Part shown: positions 47,480 to 59,176 of the stretch, in pieces
Layout: the number at the start of each line of letters is the position of its first letter
Position numbering within the stretch: position 1 is the stretch's first letter
Source: Emydura subglobosa
Taxonomy: Eukaryota > Chordata > Testudines > Chelidae
Reading direction: 5' to 3'
Assembly: GCA_007922225.1 (NCBI GenBank)
Contig: ML680086.1
Coordinates: 8,187,472-8,251,471, forward strand
DNA: 64,000 bases
The notes under the pieces: model-generated
Databases searched by the model: none
Told to the model about the DNA's origin: nothing
The model's input: the letters and a program-made list of their open reading frames with translations, nothing else
Program-made: the position numbers and the translations under genes

Positions 47480-47791
47480 ATACTACCTAGCAAGTATAAA
47501 AAAAATAATAATAATAACCAACCAAATAAGCAAAAGAAACAACAGCTAAAAAGACAAGAAGGTGCATCTTATTTATATTTCTATTCTGTTTAGGTCCAGT
47601 AAAGTATAGAGACAAATGTACATTATTTTTGTTATTGAGTCTGTAGATTACAATGATTTGTGTCTATGTGCATATTTATTTCTTTTTCCTAAAGTTAATT
47701 AAATATTTTAGGAAAAATTGTCAGAGCAGCCACCAGCAAAAGTTTGTGGTCGCACTTTGAGGCCCCAAAAACTTTGTTGTGAGAACCCCTG
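47480..47791. mobile_element. Possible hAT-like element, right part
   Basis: The right end reads 'GTGAGAACCCCTG' (reverse complement CAGGGGTTCTCAC), a common hAT-type terminus. It is preceded by 'CAGCCACCAGCAAAAGTTTG' and an AT-rich interior. The left end is unresolved; the palindrome may lie inside the same element. Confidence 0.45.
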
Positions 47792-48244
47792 GCCTAGAGT
47801 GACAATGATACAGAAGCATTTGGCTTAGCTGCTGTGTTTTTGACTCAATGATGAGAGAGAGATAAAATATCACAGTAAGATCTGAACTAGCCTGACAAAA
47901 AGAATCCCCCAAGACAAACCCTGTTTTGTGGCTGTGGTTATTAAAGAGGCATTGTGTTAAGAGTTTGGATGGATCTGAAATGTGGAGTATCAGATCGCTG
48001 GTGCCAGGTGCAGGGTTAGCTGTTCTGTCCCATTGCAAGAGGAGGCAGGATAAAAAATGCAACAGATCCAAACGGAGAGCTAGAGTATAAAAAATTAAAT
48101 ATTCAGCAGGCTAAAGAGAGACTGATGCTGCAGCTCAGTGGGTAGGCTTCTCTCCCCACCTCCTCCACCTTGGATAAGGGAAACCTAGGTTCAGTTCCCT
48201 GCTCTGATACCCCTCTATTGGTTTCAACTAACGTTTTTTCATTA
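47792..48244. other. No recognised feature
   Basis: 48120-48225 faintly resembles an antisense MIR. Nothing firm. Confidence 0.3.
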
Positions 48245-48456
48245 GGAAGGTTTCTCAGGGCCAGGATTTCTGATCAAAACCAGAGAGAGAGACTCACTCC
48301 AGGATAGCCAATAGCTGTTTTCCCCTCTCTCTGGTTTTCTCTTGAAAAATTTCAAAAACGTTTGCTTTCTTGCTGCATCAAAATGGAAACAAATCGGAAC
48401 AAAACCTCAAATTTTTCACAAAATGGAAATCTTATTTCCTGGCCAGCCCTATTTAG
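48245..48456. mobile_element. Possible hAT-like element
   Basis: The right end 'GGCCAGCCCTATTTA' (reverse complement 'TAAATAGGGCTGGCC') resembles the family at 2061-2521. The internal 'AACCAGAGAGAGAGACTC' and 'CCTCTCTCTGGTTTTC' form a fold-back. The left end is uncertain. Confidence 0.35.
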
Positions 48457-49289
48457 GAGTTTGGTCAGTGCCGTGTGGCTACCTGTGCAGAGCAGTCCTG
48501 ATCAGTAAAGCTCTCTGTTAGGTACTTCACTACCCCTTTTCTGGGCAGTAACCCGAGACACAACAGTTTTTAGCAGATTTGGATTCTGTCTGCTGTTTGG
48601 CTGGGCCTGTAGTTATTGAGGGAGGATCGTGTTCTTAGCCACAAGAAAGAAGACTGAGCTGTATGTAACCTCCTCTCTTCCCCAGGTCACCATGCCAGGG
48701 GTGAGTGCGGATGCCAAAGCTTGACTGTTTTTCCTTTAAATACAGCACCACTGGCTTTGTGTTATTGGATGTTGTATTTAAATCAGAGATGATGTCACCA
48801 GCTCTAATGAGACTGAATATCCTCTAAGCTCCAGGACATGGCCATAGTTCAACATCTTTGAGAGGCCAAATAATATTCTCTCGTTCCCTGACATATGAGT
48901 GCTCTGGAAAGCTCCAGAGATCACTGGATGCTCTCTTGTTATGTCACAACAGATTGTGGTCTAGACTGTCCTTTAAAGCCCCCCCTCCATGGGAGAATGG
49001 TCCTTGTGTAGCTGGATTCTCTGGGTGCCTGTAGGCGAGCAGGGCTGTGCTGCCATTGTTTGGCCTGGGTGGGGAGCTGTAGGTGGCACCCTACGTCTAT
49101 CCCCCGATGTGCTGGCCAGACACATGAGGGGAGTAAGATTTACACAGAAGAGGGAACGGGGTGCAGCAATGTACTCAGCCCCTCAAAGCAGTGGGAGGGC
49201 AGGAGAGACATCGCGACTGACTCACACCAGCTGCTGTCATATTATTTGTTTAGGGCAGCAGCCTAGGCCCCGTATGGGAGGCTCTGTGG
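48457..49289. other. No recognised feature
   Basis: May include the 5' part of the LTR-like stretch that follows, but no boundary is visible. Confidence 0.3.
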
Positions 49290-49690
49290 GAAGCAGGGAC
49301 GTCCAGGGGTGGTAGGCTGAGGAGTGAACTCCAGGGAACGCAGCCTGGAAGTTAGCACTCTACAGCAGAGTGAGGAAGGGCTTAGAGGAAGCCCAAAAGG
49401 GGCTGAGAGTTGAGCCTGGTGGGTGGGCTGAAGAGTAGCCCGTGAGGGGCAGAAGAACCTTTTGTTTGTTTGGACTTTTCTTTGGACTTCTGCTAATTCT
49501 GGAAGAGGTTAAATTTGTCCAGCAACTCAGCTGTGTGGGAGGGGGGCAAGACAAATGACCCACAGTGATCTGGGTATAGGGAGGCTAAGGGACCCCCTCC
49601 CCCCCGATGAGGAAACTGAGGCAGGGAGTGCCTGTAGTGCCATCCCAAGCCATGAGGGGGAGCTCTGGAACTGGTGACCCTGTCACAGAG
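49290..49690 (+). mobile_element. Possible LTR fragment
   Basis: 'CTTTGGACTTCTGCTAATTC' and the terminal 'GGTGACCCTGTCACAG' recall the 3' part of a turtle LTR. The start is not seen and no internal retroelement genes are present. Weak call. Confidence 0.3.
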
Positions 49691-51219
49691 GGATAAATGA
49701 TTCCTGTGTAGCAGGGCAGTGGCTTAGAACGGGTGTATTCCTGGGTGCTATATGTGTATAAAATACCCCGGGTGGAGAATTTCAGACCTAATAGCAGCAT
49801 TTCTTACTCTGTAGAGTTCTTCAGCCCATGGATCCAAAGCGTGACCATTGCCATATAGCTTGTGGGTTGGTCCCTCCTGGGAGCAACTGGACGAATTCTC
49901 TCCCCCACCACCCTGCAACTTCTCAGCAAAACCCAGCCTGCGAAGGGGGAGAGAGGACCCTGGGGCAGCTGCCCCCTGCCCTGGGAGGGGTGGCATGAAG
50001 AACCCCAGGAGGAGCAGAGGTGTGGCTGAGGGACAGAACAGTTTGCCGGGGGGAGGGAGGGGGAATGCACAGAACTGATGAGGGACAGGAATGATTTGTG
50101 GGTTGGGGGGGCAAAATTAACTGCTGGGCAGGGGAGGGGCAGACATGAGGCTGAGAGCTGCAGCAGGGACTGACATCACTGGTCCCAGTGCGTTTGGGAG
50201 AGTTGGCAACACTCGCTGTCACACGCTCATGGGAGATTGAGGGAGGGGGATTCAAAACTAAAATGACATGCCACAGAATCTCAGGATTTGGAAGGGATGG
50301 GGGAATCTGACTTGTATGTGGGGGGAGGAGTTGCTTTTTGTTTAAACCTTTAGGGTTGACAGTACTGAGGAAGTGTTGCGGGAAGAGGTGCCCTGCTTTG
50401 GTTGAGATTCAAAAACAGCAGCTTGGGTAAATCATCGGCTGCTGTCCTGAGATTCACTCTGCTGCTTCTGCAGAGGAAATTATGCTTCCTCATTTTCAGT
50501 TCTAAACTATTGTACAGCTTTGCACTGTTGAACAGCTGCCACGTTCCACCCTCGAGGAGATGTGGCAGTTTGTGAGGGCACATCTGCCCCCAGTGTGGAA
50601 AATAGGGAAAATCGATGTCAAGAAGGGTTGGATCATCTCATGAGCAGGAAGATCCTGTGGACCAGGAACTAGAAGATGCATATTTACGAATTTGCTCTGG
50701 TGTTTGCTTCTCCATGGATTTGGAAGAGATTCCTCCACCTGTATCTGTGGATCTCTGAGATCCATCCCTATAGAGGAAGTCCACTGCCTCCATGCTTATT
50801 GTGGCCCAGTTCAGACCTGAGCTCTTTGGCTCCCATAGATCCATGGTTCCATGGATTCCTGTGAGAGAAGCAGGCTGAGTTTCCATCACAGAGAGGGACA
50901 ACCAGCAAGAAACTACTGATGGAATCATTACTATCTTCCCTGCACTGCTTCCCACAGAGAGGGGAGGGGCACTGCTATGTGGAATGGTCTTTCTTCCTTA
51001 CCCTCAGCCTTACTGCCCCTACCCCTTCTCCCTTTTACCCCTGGAGCCTGAAACCCTCATGAAGCACCTTTGGAGGGGTTGCATGGGGTCAGAGGAAGGG
51101 CAAACAATGCTGCAAACCACAGCTTCATCCTTCGCTGTTCCTCAGCCAGGACCCACTGGCTCTGAGTCCCTGGCCTCTGCCCATGGACTCACCAGCCCTA
51201 CGTTTGGCTTAGTGTTATT
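49691..51219. other. No gene recognised; G-rich part
   Basis: 49970-50340 is G-rich on the + strand with few CpG, and gives open frames on the opposite strand without domains. Nothing else recognised. Confidence 0.35.
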
Positions 51220-51340
51220 TATTATGTATTTTCTGGTAGCACCCACAGGCCACCATCAGGATCATGGCTCCGTTGTGCTAGGGACTGTCAGTGGTTTATT
51301 AATAACTGTGACGAGGGATGGGGGAGCTCTGGTGCAGTTT
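51220..51340 (+). repeat. L3-type fragment
   Basis: 'GGTAGCACCCACAGGCCACC' and 'CCGTTGTGCTAGGGACTGTC' match the sense text of the L3/MIR-type family. Confidence 0.45.
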
Positions 51341-51857
51341 GAACTTTAACGTTGCCTTTTCCAGGCCTCAGAAAAGGGCACTAAATTTTGTCTAGCTTTT
51401 ATTTACTTCTAATAGGCTATATTGGAGATTCAATTTCTACCTAAAGGGAAGCCCTATGCCAGGCAAATTGATCACCCTGAAAGGGAACTTTGCATGCTAC
51501 TTGCCCTTTTTTCCAAGATCATAACTTACACTCCATCCAGGGACTGGGTGTCCTAGACTGCACTTTATGTGCCACACATAAAATGTTTCCAAAACCACTC
51601 TCCATTAAGTATTCAGAACTTAAGTGATTAAAACAGCTGCTTTTGTTGTGCAGGGCCTCTGATCGGAGCCCCAGCAGACAGTAATTCTTCCTCCATGTGG
51701 TGTATATAGCTGTGTCATAGCTGCCAAGTACTGTGTAGTCCTCTGAGTGACATTTCTTAGCAGTGGACTGCTGTGTTACGCAACCGATATTTCCCCCCCC
51801 CGGATCCATGTGCCATGAAATGCAGCAGTCCAGCCAGGACGCATGCACTGTGGTGAT
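51341..51857. other. No recognised feature
   Basis: Nothing recognised. Confidence 0.35.
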
Positions 51858-52065
51858 TAGGGCTGGATGAACATTTTCTGTCCAAACTGTTTGTTGATGG
51901 AAATTTGGGTTTCAACAAAATTATTATTTTTCCCTAAAAGTGTCTGCTTTCTGTGGAACATTGAGCTCAAACTTTTCAGCCGATACATGAACATTTACAT
52001 TTCTTTGGCAAATAGTTGAAATTTACCATGTGGGGTGGGGGTAACACATTTTCCAACCAGCTCTA
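51858..52065. mobile_element. hAT-like element, same family as 2061-2521
   Basis: The left end TAGGGCTGGATGAACATTTT and the reverse complement of the right end (TAGAGCTGGTTGGAAAATGT) form an inverted repeat. The flanks GTGGTGAT (51850-51857) and GTTGTGAC (52066-52073) match at 6 of 8 positions. 'AAAAGTGTCTGCTTTC' is shared with the 2061 copy. Confidence 0.68.
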
Positions 52066-52403
52066 GTTGTGACAAGATTATCATGGAGAGGAATGGACAG
52101 AATAAGGCAATTCTGGTGACTACCACTGTTTGAGGGTCCAGGGTCAATAATGAGTCCAGCATGAATCCCAAGCCTTCATTAAAAGCCAAAGGACAGATGC
52201 CCTTCATAGAGGATGAAGTGGTGGGTCTTGACTTCAGTTTTTACTGTGCAGTGCTGTGTGTGCTGGTTGGGTGGCAGTGGAATTATTATCTCTTTCCACC
52301 AGTGATCACTTTGCACCCTCTGCCAGTGGCTCCCCCACGTCTGAGCCCATCAGCATGAGTGAGAAGTGCAGGCTAATTCTGCCAATGTGCATTACCTTAA
52401 GCC

Positions 52404-52570
52404 AGTGTTTCTCAATCTTGTCAGGTTGGCAACACCTTATCTGAAGTAAAAAAAAAAAAATCATGACCCCCCCCCCCCCTACATTTACTATAAAAGTAAG
52501 AGTTAAAAATCTATCGATGATGGTGGTGATAAGCCTATATAATTGTGGGTGGGGGGATGGGTGGGTGTGA
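52404..52570. mobile_element. Possible hAT-like fragment with homopolymers
   Basis: 'CAGTGTTTCTCAATCTTGTC' is a hAT-type end. It is followed by an A-run (about 52449-52461) and a C-run (about 52470-52484). The other end is not found. Confidence 0.4.
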
Positions 52571-53019
52571 AAGGTTGACAGAGAATACTGGACTTTGAAG
52601 AGGAGTGGGGAGTGAGATTTTCTTTGCTTCAGATTGTAATACAACTTTCAGCACCTCCCAACTCCCCTGGTTGCCTTCCACGATCCGCCTGCTGAGAAAC
52701 ATGTCCTACTCTATTCATATCAAGCCTCACCAGCCATGATGGTGCCCAGTCTCTCACTGCACCTAAGCCCATTTGATGTGGCTCACAATCAGCCAGAGTC
52801 TTTACTATCTGAAATAACTTTGTACCCGGGACAAATTCAGCCACATTCCTTCTCCTTTTCATTCTGTAACCCTTTCGCCTCTCGTTATGATTTCTATAGT
52901 GCTGTATTTGCACACAGGGCTGTAGACTGTAGAGTAGGGGAGCGGTGTCACAAAAGGAAAGCCCAACCATCCCCAGCCACAAAGAATTTGCAACCTCAAT
53001 AACTACATTCAGTAACACT
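52571..53019. other. No recognised feature
   Basis: The minus-strand open frame 52629-53018 has no recognised domain. Confidence 0.3.
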
Positions 53020-53190
53020 GATCACAGCACTGACCCCAGGGCACCTTATCAGTCCAGCCTGCTCTACTCTGAGCAGTGGTTATTCTCAAAGACTTTTGTT
53101 TCCTATTGCTTTTAGTAGGTTTTAATCCAGCTAATCACCCATTTCTGAAGATCTGGGATGCGACCTTACAATAATGGTGCAGCAATAGGT
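53020..53190 (-). mobile_element. Possible old CR1 ORF2 fragment, antisense
   Basis: 'CACTGACCCCAGGGCACC', 'CTGAGCAGTGGTTATT' and 'CTTTTGTTTCCTATTGCTTT' match the order of antisense CR1 text around the segment that encodes SGVPQGSVLGP in the copy at 39.96 kb. Highly diverged. Confidence 0.35.
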
Positions 53191-54656
53191 TTCCTGTAAG
53201 TGTAAATGGAACGTGACGTTTCAGTGAGCTCTTGACCATTTATCTTCTAGCAGAACATGGTCCACCAAGCCAGACTCGTCTGGGTCTGATGGTAATTTAC
53301 AAAGATGTGCAGCTGGTTTGTCAGCGGGTAGTTGTGAACTGGATCCACCATGATGCGAAGCAAATCCTGTGTGGCACTGAACTCCCACTGAAGCTGGGAG
53401 GAGTTGAGCATACTCAGCACGTCACAGAAAAAGCTCCGCGATAGATGTATCCCTGAGGCAGAAGCAGTTCAAAGCACAGACTGTGCTCTAGCACACAGCA
53501 TAGCTTCAGTCTTAGTGCCCCTTTAAGTTCCTACAGATGAATATCATGATAGGCAGCGTCCATCTCCATTTGAGACAGTGAGAAATGGGAGGGAAATGTG
53601 TAAATGAACCCTAAGAAGCACAGCTTTTGCTGCCACTCAGGTGCAGTAACAGAAATCAGCTTGTGGCAGCATATTCCTATTCATTTTTAGTACCTGACCC
53701 TTAGTTAAAATCCTGTGCAATAGTGACACCATCTTTATTTGGCCTCTGTGATATCGTAGCAACTCTGTTCAGTTTGCAAGTTAAAAACAAAAAAACATTT
53801 TTCTGGGTTTCTTTCAACTGCCAGCACCACTATTCCCCCTGGAGATCTGAAAATCTCTCTCCTCTCGATCCCAGCAGTAGTAAAGGAACTGCCGACATCC
53901 AAGCTAATAGTGCACGAGGACTCCAGTATCTGGCTCACTCTGCTGTAGTTGATTTTGTTTTAGGGCCAGCCTCTGTGTTCTGCTGGGCTCCCTGTGGATT
54001 CAAACATTCAGGCCTTTAGCCAAACTTCCCTATATTTGGGGCGGGAGGGTTTTGAAGGGAGGTGTGGCAAGGGGTGTTTGCCTTTAGAAAGCTGCAGAAG
54101 AGTTTGTTGTTAACTGGGGAGGTGGGTGTTAGAAGTGTTTCATCAGTGAGAATGGAGTTGGGGAAAGTTTTGGTAACTGGGAAGAGGCTGGGACCCAGAG
54201 TTCATCTTCCAGGGGCTTTTGGTGGCGGAAGGGGCAGGTGCCGGGGCATTGACAAAGCAAGATCACTCAAAATGTGGGCACACTTAGCCCACACTTACAG
54301 CTGCTTCTCTCTGCCTCTGCAAGGTGAATGGGAGAACAGTTTCCAACCCCGGGTCAAGGGTTTCAGAGTCACGGGGCTGGTGCCGCAGGGCTAAACATTG
54401 CAGTGTTGACGTTCACAGACAAAGCAAGTGGGGAGGTTCTCAGAGACATAGGCCCTGCCCTGTAGGACTTCCAATCTGATTGGAATCAGAAATGAATATT
54501 TTCTGTCATGTGCCCACCTTTCTGCATACATAAACTTGCAGGTGTAGCGGATCTCTTGCTGCATCCAGATTTGCAAGCCGGGACTCATTTCTGATACCTG
54601 AATGTCCCTAGATACTGGGGGTGGATTCCTTTTGGTTTATTTCTACCCCCAAATTA
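53191..54656. other. No recognised feature
   Basis: Nothing recognised. Confidence 0.35.
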
Positions 54657-54943
54657 GGGCTTGTCGACACAGGATGTTACTGTGCAGCAAGCCGGAGAGC
54701 GGGTGAGGGGGGGTAACTCTACAGTGCACCAGTAACGTCCCACATGGACACTGCTACAACGCCGTGACAGTCATGGAGTGCGTTTTGGCTACTGCAACTT
54801 GGTAAGGACAGCAAGTCAAAGTGCACTGGGACTTCCACTGCACTGTAGCAGCGTCCACATGGGATGTTACTATGCAGCAAACCAAGATGCTGTAGATTCA
54901 CACCCTGGCAGGCCACGGAATAACATCCCACATAGACAAGCCC
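54657..54943. mobile_element. PIF/Harbinger-like MITE
   Basis: The left end GGGCTTGTCGACACAGGATG and the reverse complement of the right end (GGGCTTGTCTATGTGGGATG) form a long inverted repeat, continuing as TTAC and TTAT. TTA flanks both sides (54654-54656 and 54944-54946), the classic 3-bp Harbinger duplication. An internal inverted copy ('GTAACGTCCCACATGG' and 'CCACATGGGATGTTAC') makes it partly a double fold-back. No transposase. Confidence 0.82.
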
Positions 54944-55408
54944 TTACTTCTGGGACAGAACAACCTGCTACATTCAAACTCGTGTCAGGTTTTGGGACAT
55001 ACAATCTAGAAAGTTTTATAATGCCCCTCCCTGCAGGGTGAAGTCCATTGAATGACCCTGAGCCTTGGTCTAGAGGATTGGTGGAACTTTAAGGCCCCAT
55101 AATTTTATCACTTTGTTTGATTGTCTTCCCAGAGGTGTGATTTTGCACCTGGTCGCACACTGCTGGGAACAGGTCCCCAAACCCTAAAACCACCACAACC
55201 AACTTTTTCTCATCGCCTGACCTCTTTATTTGGATTCCTGAAATGAGCACAGATGGGCATCCTGTCTCTGTACTAGGTGGTAGTATATAGTGTAACCCAT
55301 CTTTCAGTGCACATTATGTGTGTATGAGTCCATTGTAGCTGCCAGCTACACGGCTTGTTACGTTAACGTGAACTGTAAAAGCTCATGGTTTAAGTTGTAG
55401 AGGTCACA

Positions 55409-56798
55409 TCATAGAATCATAGAAGATTAGGGATGGAAAGACCTCAGGAGGTCATCTAGACCAACCCTCTGCTCAATGCAGGACCAACCCCAACTAAATC
55501 ATCCCAGACAGGGCTTTGTCAAGCCGCACTTTAAAAATCACTAAAGATGGAGATTCCACCACCTCCCTGGATAACCCATTCCAGTGCTTCACCAACCTCC
55601 TAGGGAAAAAGTTTTTCCTAATATCCAACCTAGACCTCCCCCACTGCAACTTGAGACCATTGCTCCTTGTACTGCCATCTGCCACCACCAAGAACAGCCT
55701 AGCTCCATCCTCCCTGGAACCCCCTTTCAAGTAGTTAAAGGCTGCTATCAAATCCCCCCTCATTCTTCTCTTCTGCAGACTAAACAAGCCTAGTTCCCTC
55801 AGCCTCTCCTCATAAGTCATGTGCTCCAGCCCCCCTAATCATTTTTGTTACCCTCTGCTGGACTCTTTCCAATTTGTCCACATCCTTTCTGTAGTGGGGG
55901 GCTCAAAACTGGACTCAATTCTCCAAATGAGGCTTCACCAATGCCGAATAGAGGGGAATAATCACATCCCTCGATCTGCTGGCAATGCTCCTACTAATGC
56001 AACCTAATATGCCATTAGCCTTCTTGGCAATAAGGGCACACTGTTGATTCATATCCAGCTTCTTGTCCACTGTAACCCCCGGGTCCTTTTCTGCCGAACT
56101 GCTGCCTAACCAATCGGTCCCCAGTCTGTAGCTGTACATGGGATTCTTCTGTCCTAAGTGCAGGACTCTGCACTTGTCCTTGTTGAACCTCATCAGATTT
56201 CTTTTGGCCCAATCCTCTAATTTGTCTAAATCACTCTGTATCCTATCCCTGCCCTCCAGCATATCTACCACTCCCACCAGCTTAGTGTCATCTGCAAACT
56301 TGCTGAGGATGCAATCCACCCTATCCTCCAGATCATTAATGAAGATGTTGAACAAAACTGGCCCCAGCACCAACCCCAGAGGCACTCCACTTGTTACCAG
56401 CTGCCAACTAGACATTGAGCCGTTGATTGCTACCCGTTGATCTAGCCAGCTTTCTATTCACCTTATAGTCCATTCATCCAACCAACCCATACTTCTTAAA
56501 CTTGCTGATAAGAATACTGTGGGAGACCGTATCAATAGCTTTGCTAAAGTCTAGGTATATCACGTCCACTGCTTTCCCCACATCCACAGAGCCAGTCATC
56601 TCATTATAGAAGGCAATCAGGTTGGTCAAGCATGACTTGCCCTTGGTGAATCCATGCTGACTGTTCCTGATCACCTTCCTTTCTTCCAGGTGCCTCAAAA
56701 TGGATTCCTTGGGGACCTGCTCCATGATTTTTCCAGGGACTGAGGTGAGGCTGACCGGTCTGTAGTTCCCCAGATCCCCCTTCTTCCCTTTTTTGGAA
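55409..56798 (-). mobile_element. CR1 LINE, antisense, 5'-truncated
   Basis: Starts at 'TCATAGAATCATAGAAGATT' (reverse-complement 3' terminus). Minus-strand pieces give [16 protein letters not shown] and [20 protein letters not shown] (56474-56725). LFNIFINDLEDRV and KFADDTKL follow, with FADD at 56287-56298, in 55915-56415. The ORF2 tail [20 protein letters not shown] is in 55494-55820. A few stops and frameshifts separate them. The element breaks off at about 56798 within the start of the reverse transcriptase. Divergence looks modest. Confidence 0.96.
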
Positions 56799-56904
56799 GA
56801 TGTTCAATACCAGCTCACCTCCAAAATGGCAGTAAGCACAAAATGGCAGTAAGCACAGTAGCTACTGAGATGGCTGGCAGAGTTTGGCAGCATTTTAAAA
56901 GGCA

Positions 56905-57105
56905 ATATGGCCTAGTGGGTAGAGTACTGGACTGGGATTCGGGAAACCTGGGTCCTATTCACAGCTCTGCCACTGGCCTGCTGTGTGACCTTGAGCAAAT
57001 CACTTTGCCTGTCTGTGCCTCATCTGTAAAAAGCTTATTTCATCTGATGCTTTGTGATCCACTGCTGAAAAGAGATATATAAGAGGTAGGTATTATTGTT
57101 ATTAA
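56905..57105 (-). repeat. MIR remnant, antisense
   Basis: 'GTGGGTAGAGTACTGGACTG', 'GGAAACCTGGGTCCTATTC', 'GCTGTGTGACCTTGAGCAAA' and 'GTGCCTCATCTGTAAAA' are the reverse-complement MIR in order. Confidence 0.7.
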
Positions 57106-57515
57106 TTATGTGAAACGGCATGTGTGTGGAAGCACATCTGACTGCATTTTGGCAGGTCACCAGATGCTGTTAAAAAAATCCAACCTTTATAAATTGTTAG
57201 TGTCTTTGGTTAATCTTCTATGTTCTTTGTCATACCCTTCGTCATTTTTGGGTGGATTTTGTCCAATATTGGTTGAACAGAGCAGCACTGCGTAACTACA
57301 ACCCATGCTCTAGAACTGGAGTTGAGTGAATAATCCCCAGTTAATAATGTGCAACCTTTTTCTTTTTTTTCCTTCTTCTCTAGTATTTCCAGCAACAGAT
57401 TTAGTTTTGAAATGGTTTGAGAGAAGAGCTTCCTGAGTTGCTTGGTCTGTGGAAAGTATTTTAAATTTGAGCTCTGCCACTTAGTTATGACTGGTCTGAT
57501 AAGTCAGAGAGTTTC
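57106..57515. other. No recognised feature
   Basis: Nothing recognised. Confidence 0.35.
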
Positions 57516-57983
57516 TGAGGCTAGGTCTACACTACAAATTTAGGACACTTCTACACGTACAGCATTGCAGAGACGCTGCTGTGGGGCATCTGGTGAAGAC
57601 ACTCTCCCGTCGGCATAATAAAATCACCTCTGCAAACAGCAGAAGCAATGTCTACTTAGCTCTGTGCACATGTGTGCTCATGTCGGTGTAACTTGTGTAT
57701 CTCAGAAGGATGGTTTATTCACACTGAAAACACTGTTTCAGTTTTTCACACTGAAAAATCGAGACCCCTGAGCAACGGACGCAGTTATACCGATGAAACC
57801 CCTGGTGTAGACAGCGCTGTGTTGACAAGAGAGCTTCTCCCTCCCACATAGCTACCGCCTGTCATGGAGGTGGATTAACTACGCTGATGGAGAAGATCTT
57901 CCATCGGCACAGTAGCATCTTCACCAAAGCACAACAGTGGCGCAGCTGTGCCAATGCAGCTTTTTAAGTGTAGACCTGCCCTG
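57516..57983. mobile_element. hAT-like non-autonomous element
   Basis: The left end GGCTAGGTCTACACTACAAA and the reverse complement of the right end (CAGGGCAGGTCTACACTTAA) form an inverted repeat. AGAGT begins both 8-bp flanks (57508 and 57984), 5 of 8 matching. The interior has the 'GTCTACAC..AGCGCTGTGTTG' type text shared with 58585-58857 and 63588-63886. Confidence 0.72.
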
Positions 57984-58584
57984 AGAGTGGGAATTTCTTT
58001 TTCATGACAGGATGAGCACACAAGAACTTTCAGCCTTCAGTAACATTTAAGAAAAGCCTTTATAATAGCTACACAGACTCAGCACGGTTCAGGATCAGGC
58101 TTTGTTTGGTGCTGGAACAAATTGAAGAAAAGGGGAAAAAACTAAACAAAAACCCAGTGACGCTGCTCTGTAATTTGAGTCCCTCCTAGTTGTTCAAATA
58201 AACATTTGTTTGAATTAGCTCCAAACATAATTGCAAACATATATAAGGACTCATTCAACTGCTTTCAAGGAGTTTCTTTAAAGTGCTCTTTAATCAAACA
58301 CTCCTATCTGTGTAAAGTTACTTGATTGTATAAATAATTGCTTCGTTTTTTCTATGCTTCTCTCTGAGGGAGGCAATTTAATACAAAAACTCTAGCTAGA
58401 AAGCTACAATTTAAGGGGTTTGGTATCACAGTGGGACAGTGCGCAGGCTTTCCCTCTCTGCCGACCTGTCTTCAAATCCTGTTTAGGTCAAGAATAGAGA
58501 CAGACTCCTGTCACAAAGTTCAGCTCTCATCTGTCCCAAAGCTCAGGGCAGTTTGGCATTGGTTTTCCAGTTCAAGCCCATTCA
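57984..58584. other. No recognised feature
   Basis: 58425-58500 contains a vaguely tRNA-like stretch ('CTTCAAATCC') that I do not accept as a tRNA or SINE. Confidence 0.35.
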
Positions 58585-58857
58585 CAGGCCAAGTCTACAC
58601 TACAAACTTACACTGGTATAACTACATCACTCAGGGGAGCGAAAAATCCACTCCCCTAAGCAATGCAATTATACAGACCTAACTCGTGGTGGAGACAGCG
58701 CTATGTCGACAGGAGAGCTTCTCCCGTTTACATAATTCACTTCCCTGAGAGAGGGTAGCTAACTACCCTGAAGGGAGAAGTTCCCCTGTGGGTGTAGTAG
58801 CTCATTCACTGAAGTACTATAGCAGTGCACTTCAGCTTTTTAAGTGTAGTCCCAAGT
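58585..58857. mobile_element. hAT-like non-autonomous element
   Basis: The left end CAGGCCAAGTCTACACTACA and the right end 'TTTAAGTGTAGTCCCAAGTG' form an inverted repeat. 'ACAGCGCTATGTCGACAGGA' and 'GAGCTTCTCCC' are shared with the neighbouring 57516 copy. No clear target duplication. Confidence 0.7.
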
Positions 58858-59176
58858 GGGAGTGAGTTTGGTGCAACCCCTCCTATCCACCATGTCTTCA
58901 CAAAAGAAAACTCTGCACAGTTCATACCACAATGTGAAACCTTTGCATAAACAGGAAAGGCAAAACACTTAAGGTATTAGATGTCAATGCAAATATATAA
59001 TAGGGAGCTGAGGCATCTCCCTCTAGAAGAATGATCGTGAGACTGACAATCAGGAACTTCTGAGTTCTGTTCCTAATGGCTTTGGGCCACTTCTGTAGCC
59101 TCCCAGCTGCAAAGATGGAGTCATGATATTTAGGCTGAGAGTTTCAAAGGAGCATAAGGGAATTGGGTGCTTAACC
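58858..59176. other. No firm feature; possible old MIR
   Basis: 59035-59110 ('TTCTGAGTTCTGTTCC') may be a decayed antisense MIR. Confidence 0.3.

Noticed and set aside
52629..53018. 129-residue open frame, minus strand
   Set aside because: No domain recognised and no supporting context.
56015..56440. Additional frames overlapping the CR1 reverse transcriptase
   Set aside because: Shadow frames of the CR1 ORF2 that is read in 55915-56415 on the minus strand.
58425..58500. tRNA gene or tRNA-derived SINE
   Set aside because: Only a weak B-box-like 'CTTCAAATCC'; no acceptor stem, no anticodon arm and no A box at the right distance.
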